Shown piece after piece: positions 27,543-29,153 of a DNA stretch of 29,153 nt. Location of the stretch: positions 1 through 29,153 of IMG/VR virus record IMGVR_UViG_3300001242_000073; one strand, written 5' to 3'. Every line of letters begins with the position of its first letter. Within the stretch, counting starts at the first letter, position 1. Below the pieces are notes generated by a model. It saw only the letters and a program-made list of their open reading frames with translations, was not told where the DNA came from and did not search any database. The position numbers were made by a program, and so were the translations under genes. Origin of the DNA: a virus.

Positions 27543-29153
27543 ATGGACAAAAAGCCTTTCATGATTTCCGTCTCGAAGCTGAACGACGCGGACACGTGCC
27601 TCCGGCACTGGCACTGGCAGCACGTGATCGGCGTTAAAGTGGAGATCCCCCCCGACCGCCAGCGGGTGATCGACATCGGGACGGACATCGACCGGCAGGT
27701 AGAGGAGTACATGCTCGGGAAGCCCTCGCAGGTCTCCGGGGCCGCTGCGGTCGTCGCGAAGCACTACCCGATCCCAGGACAGTCCTGCGTCCAGGTCCAG
27801 CGGTGGGTCCGGTGCGACTGGGCGGGGGCTCCGCTCATCGGGAAGATCGACCTCCTGACCGGGCCGAGCACGGTCTGGAGTCCACTGAACCGTGCGCAGA
27901 AAAAAGGGCAGATCCGGGTAACTGATCTGAAGGTCGTCAAGGATCTCAAGTGGGCGAAGACGCTCGAGCAGCTCGACAGCGACCGGCAGACGATCGCCTA
28001 CGCGGTCGGGATCCACCGGGAGGCGAACCGCCCCGTCCCGAACCTGTTCGAGGTCTCACAGGTCAGCGTCGAGCGGACGGCACCGTACCGAGCGCAAGCC
28101 CTGGTCCGGGGGGTCGGGATCAATCAAGCGACGGAGCTGGAGGAGCGCGACCGCCCTTTGGTCGCGACCATGCGCGCAGCACTGGCAGAGGAGAGCACGC
28201 TCGAGCTGCCTGCGGCAGAGCGCGCGACGTGTGAGAGGTGGTATGGATCCGAGTGCCCGTTTTATGCTCGGTGTCACGGGGCGAGGGCGGTCCACGTCTC
28301 GGACTCGCTCGGGGCGCTGCTCGACGCGGGGGCCGGGAGAGGTTCGGGGGGAGCCGGGAGGACGATAGACAGCATCGCGGAGGGGACGGCCCCTGCCGCA
28401 CGGGAGGAAAGTGTGAAAAATCTTATCTCGCCGCCCGACGCGGCACAATACGAGGAGAGGACGATGGACGCAGTGTTGCGCAGCAGAAAGACGATCATGC
28501 CAGGCGGGAAACAGTACCTGGCGATCCAGGGTGACCGCCACGGGAAGCACTGGGAGCTCCGGTGTTTCTCCGGTGCGTGGAAATTTTACGTCGGCGACAA
28601 GCTCGACGAGGCCGAGTCCGCCCCCGGGTTCCACCAGCTCAGTGCCCCGTCCGGGACGCACAGGGCGGAGGGGAAGGCCCCCGGGTGCGAGGAAATGGAC
28701 ATCGTCGGACTCAGGACAATCTATATCCCGCAGCTCGAGGCCTGGGACGCGGAGGTCGCTCCGGTGGCAGAGGCTGCCTCCCTCCCGGTGGCCGAGACGA
28801 AGTCGGCCGAAGAGGAGATCTTCGGAGACGCAGCACAGCAGGTCGCAGCCCAGACGGAGGGGACGACTCCCGCGGTGGACGAGGGGAAGGTCAAGGAGCT
28901 GACGTCGGTCGGGCTGACCGAGAACCGGGCGCGGAACATCGTCACAGCGGGGCACACGCTCGAGTCACTCCGGAGCGGGGCCGTCAAGCTGATCGACCTG
29001 ACCAGGGTTCCAGGGATCGGGAAGACGGTCGCGGCGCAGATCCTCGCGCAGCTCGTCCGGAAGGAAGAGCAGAAGTCCGAGCTTGAGGTGAAGCCCGAGC
29101 AGAAGCCGGAAGAGAAGCCCGAGCAGAAGCCGGAAGAGAAGCCCGAGCAGAAG
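27543..29153 (+). CDS. Cas4/RecB-like PD-(D/E)XK nuclease fused to a helix-hairpin-helix domain (partial)
   Basis: The frame starts at ATG after GGGGTGAGC and is still open at the right edge after 537 codons. Residues 1-245 form a RecB/Cas4-type nuclease: SKLNDADTCLRHW with Cys19, GTDIDRQVEEYM, GKIDLLTG with the metal Asp near 102, VTDLKVVKDLK with the D-x-K pair near 126-130, and RQTIAYA. Three further Cys (TCERWYGSECPFYARC, near 230-243) complete the four-Cys iron-sulphur pattern of Cas4/AddB. A linker region follows with a small beta domain near 320-400. Residues 447-500 are a helix-hairpin-helix unit (LTRVPGIGKTVAAQILAQL). The end is a KPEQKPEE repeat. It probably processes DNA ends during replication or recombination. 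Confidence 0.8.
   Translation, partial: MDKKPFMISVSKLNDADTCLRHWHWQHVIGVKVEIPPDRQRVIDIGTDIDRQVEEYMLGKPSQVSGAAAVVAKHYPIPGQSCVQVQRWVRCDWAGAPLIGKIDLLTGPSTVWSPLNRAQKKGQIRVTDLKVVKDLKWAKTLEQLDSDRQTIAYAVGIHREANRPVPNLFEVSQVSVERTAPYRAQALVRGVGINQATELEERDRPLVATMRAALAEESTLELPAAERATCERWYGSECPFYARCHGARAVHVSDSLGALLDAGAGRGSGGAGRTIDSIAEGTAPAAREESVKNLISPPDAAQYEERTMDAVLRSRKTIMPGGKQYLAIQGDRHGKHWELRCFSGAWKFYVGDKLDEAESAPGFHQLSAPSGTHRAEGKAPGCEEMDIVGLRTIYIPQLEAWDAEVAPVAEAASLPVAETKSAEEEIFGDAAQQVAAQTEGTTPAVDEGKVKELTSVGLTENRARNIVTAGHTLESLRSGAVKLIDLTRVPGIGKTVAAQILAQLVRKEEQKSELEVKPEQKPEEKPEQKPEEKPEQK
29091..29153 (+). repeat. 24-base in-frame tandem repeat (KPEQKPEE)
   Basis: A 24-base unit encoding Lys-Pro-Glu-Gln-Lys-Pro-Glu-Glu is repeated about 2.6 times, nearly without change, up to the window edge. 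It likely forms a rigid charged linker or tail after the helix-hairpin-helix domain, and such repeats change length easily. Confidence 0.85.

Noticed and set aside
1-29153. Apparent excess of TCGA and CTCGAG sites
   Set aside because: GATC also seems frequent, and both follow from C-ending codons (xTC) next to Asp/Glu codons (GAx). Without a codon-shuffled count I cannot call it a modification-linked signal.

Overview
The window is about 29 kb of a tailed double-stranded DNA bacteriophage genome (Caudoviricetes). It holds a virion-assembly module of the MuF / DUF2213 / DUF2184 type, and the connector and tail-completion genes suggest a long-tailed, siphovirus-like particle. It is GC-rich with strongly C/G-ending codons, except for short AT-rich control regions. 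I see no integrase, tRNA, CRISPR array or insertion sequence. The host cannot be named. Canonical GGAGG ribosome sites, TTGA(C/T)N-17-TATA(G/C)T promoters and several starts placed exactly six bases after a -10 box (leaderless mRNAs) point to a bacterium that tolerates leaderless translation, such as Deinococcus-Thermus or Actinobacteria; this is inference only.

Layout. (1) Positions 1-6644, minus strand: late virion genes, read right to left as DUF2213 protease/scaffold, cement protein, DUF2184 major capsid protein, two unknowns, DUF4054 connector, HK97-gp10-like protein, two related decoration/fibre-like proteins, a head-completion protein and a lipoprotein cut by the left edge. (2) 6677-10215, plus strand: early operon with a phage sliding clamp (DnaN), an HTH protein, a Lar-like zinc protein and three unknowns. 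(3) 10218-12751, minus: MuF-like head protein and DUF1073 portal. (4) 12807-13460, plus: two small unknowns. (5) 13439-15130, minus: large terminase. (6) 15170-16889, plus: a 31-residue membrane peptide and a DUF932-like protein. (7) 16886-19344, minus: HTH, unknown, ParB-like, 42-residue ORF, C5 cytosine methyltransferase. (8) 19405-21841, plus: mini-SSB and six coupled small genes. (9) 22119-23308, minus: small terminase and a VRR-NUC nuclease. (10) 23309-23889: AT-rich non-coding region with iterated TAGATCGA boxes, the best origin candidate, next to (11) a primase-polymerase/SF3 helicase on the minus strand (23890-26331). (12) 26332-26535: control region with a complete promoter-to-terminator unit antisense to the helicase leader. 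(13) 26536-29153, plus: two small genes, a CHAP endolysin, and a Cas4/RecB-like nuclease fused to a helix-hairpin-helix domain, open at the right edge.

How it works together. Early plus-strand operons each start at one of six copies of a shared module: GTGAATTWTT, a -35, 17-18 bases, a -10, and in four copies a conserved initial transcribed sequence near GAGACAGGATTTTGATTTG. They encode replication proteins (clamp, SSB, nuclease), DNA-modification or anti-restriction functions and lysis. Packaging and virion genes lie mostly on the minus strand, in blocks diverging from the same control regions. The most notable candidates for new biology are the repeated promoter/leader module, the putative antisense RNA over the helicase leader, the iteron region, and a methyltransferase carrying two copies of its C-terminal motif IX-X segment.
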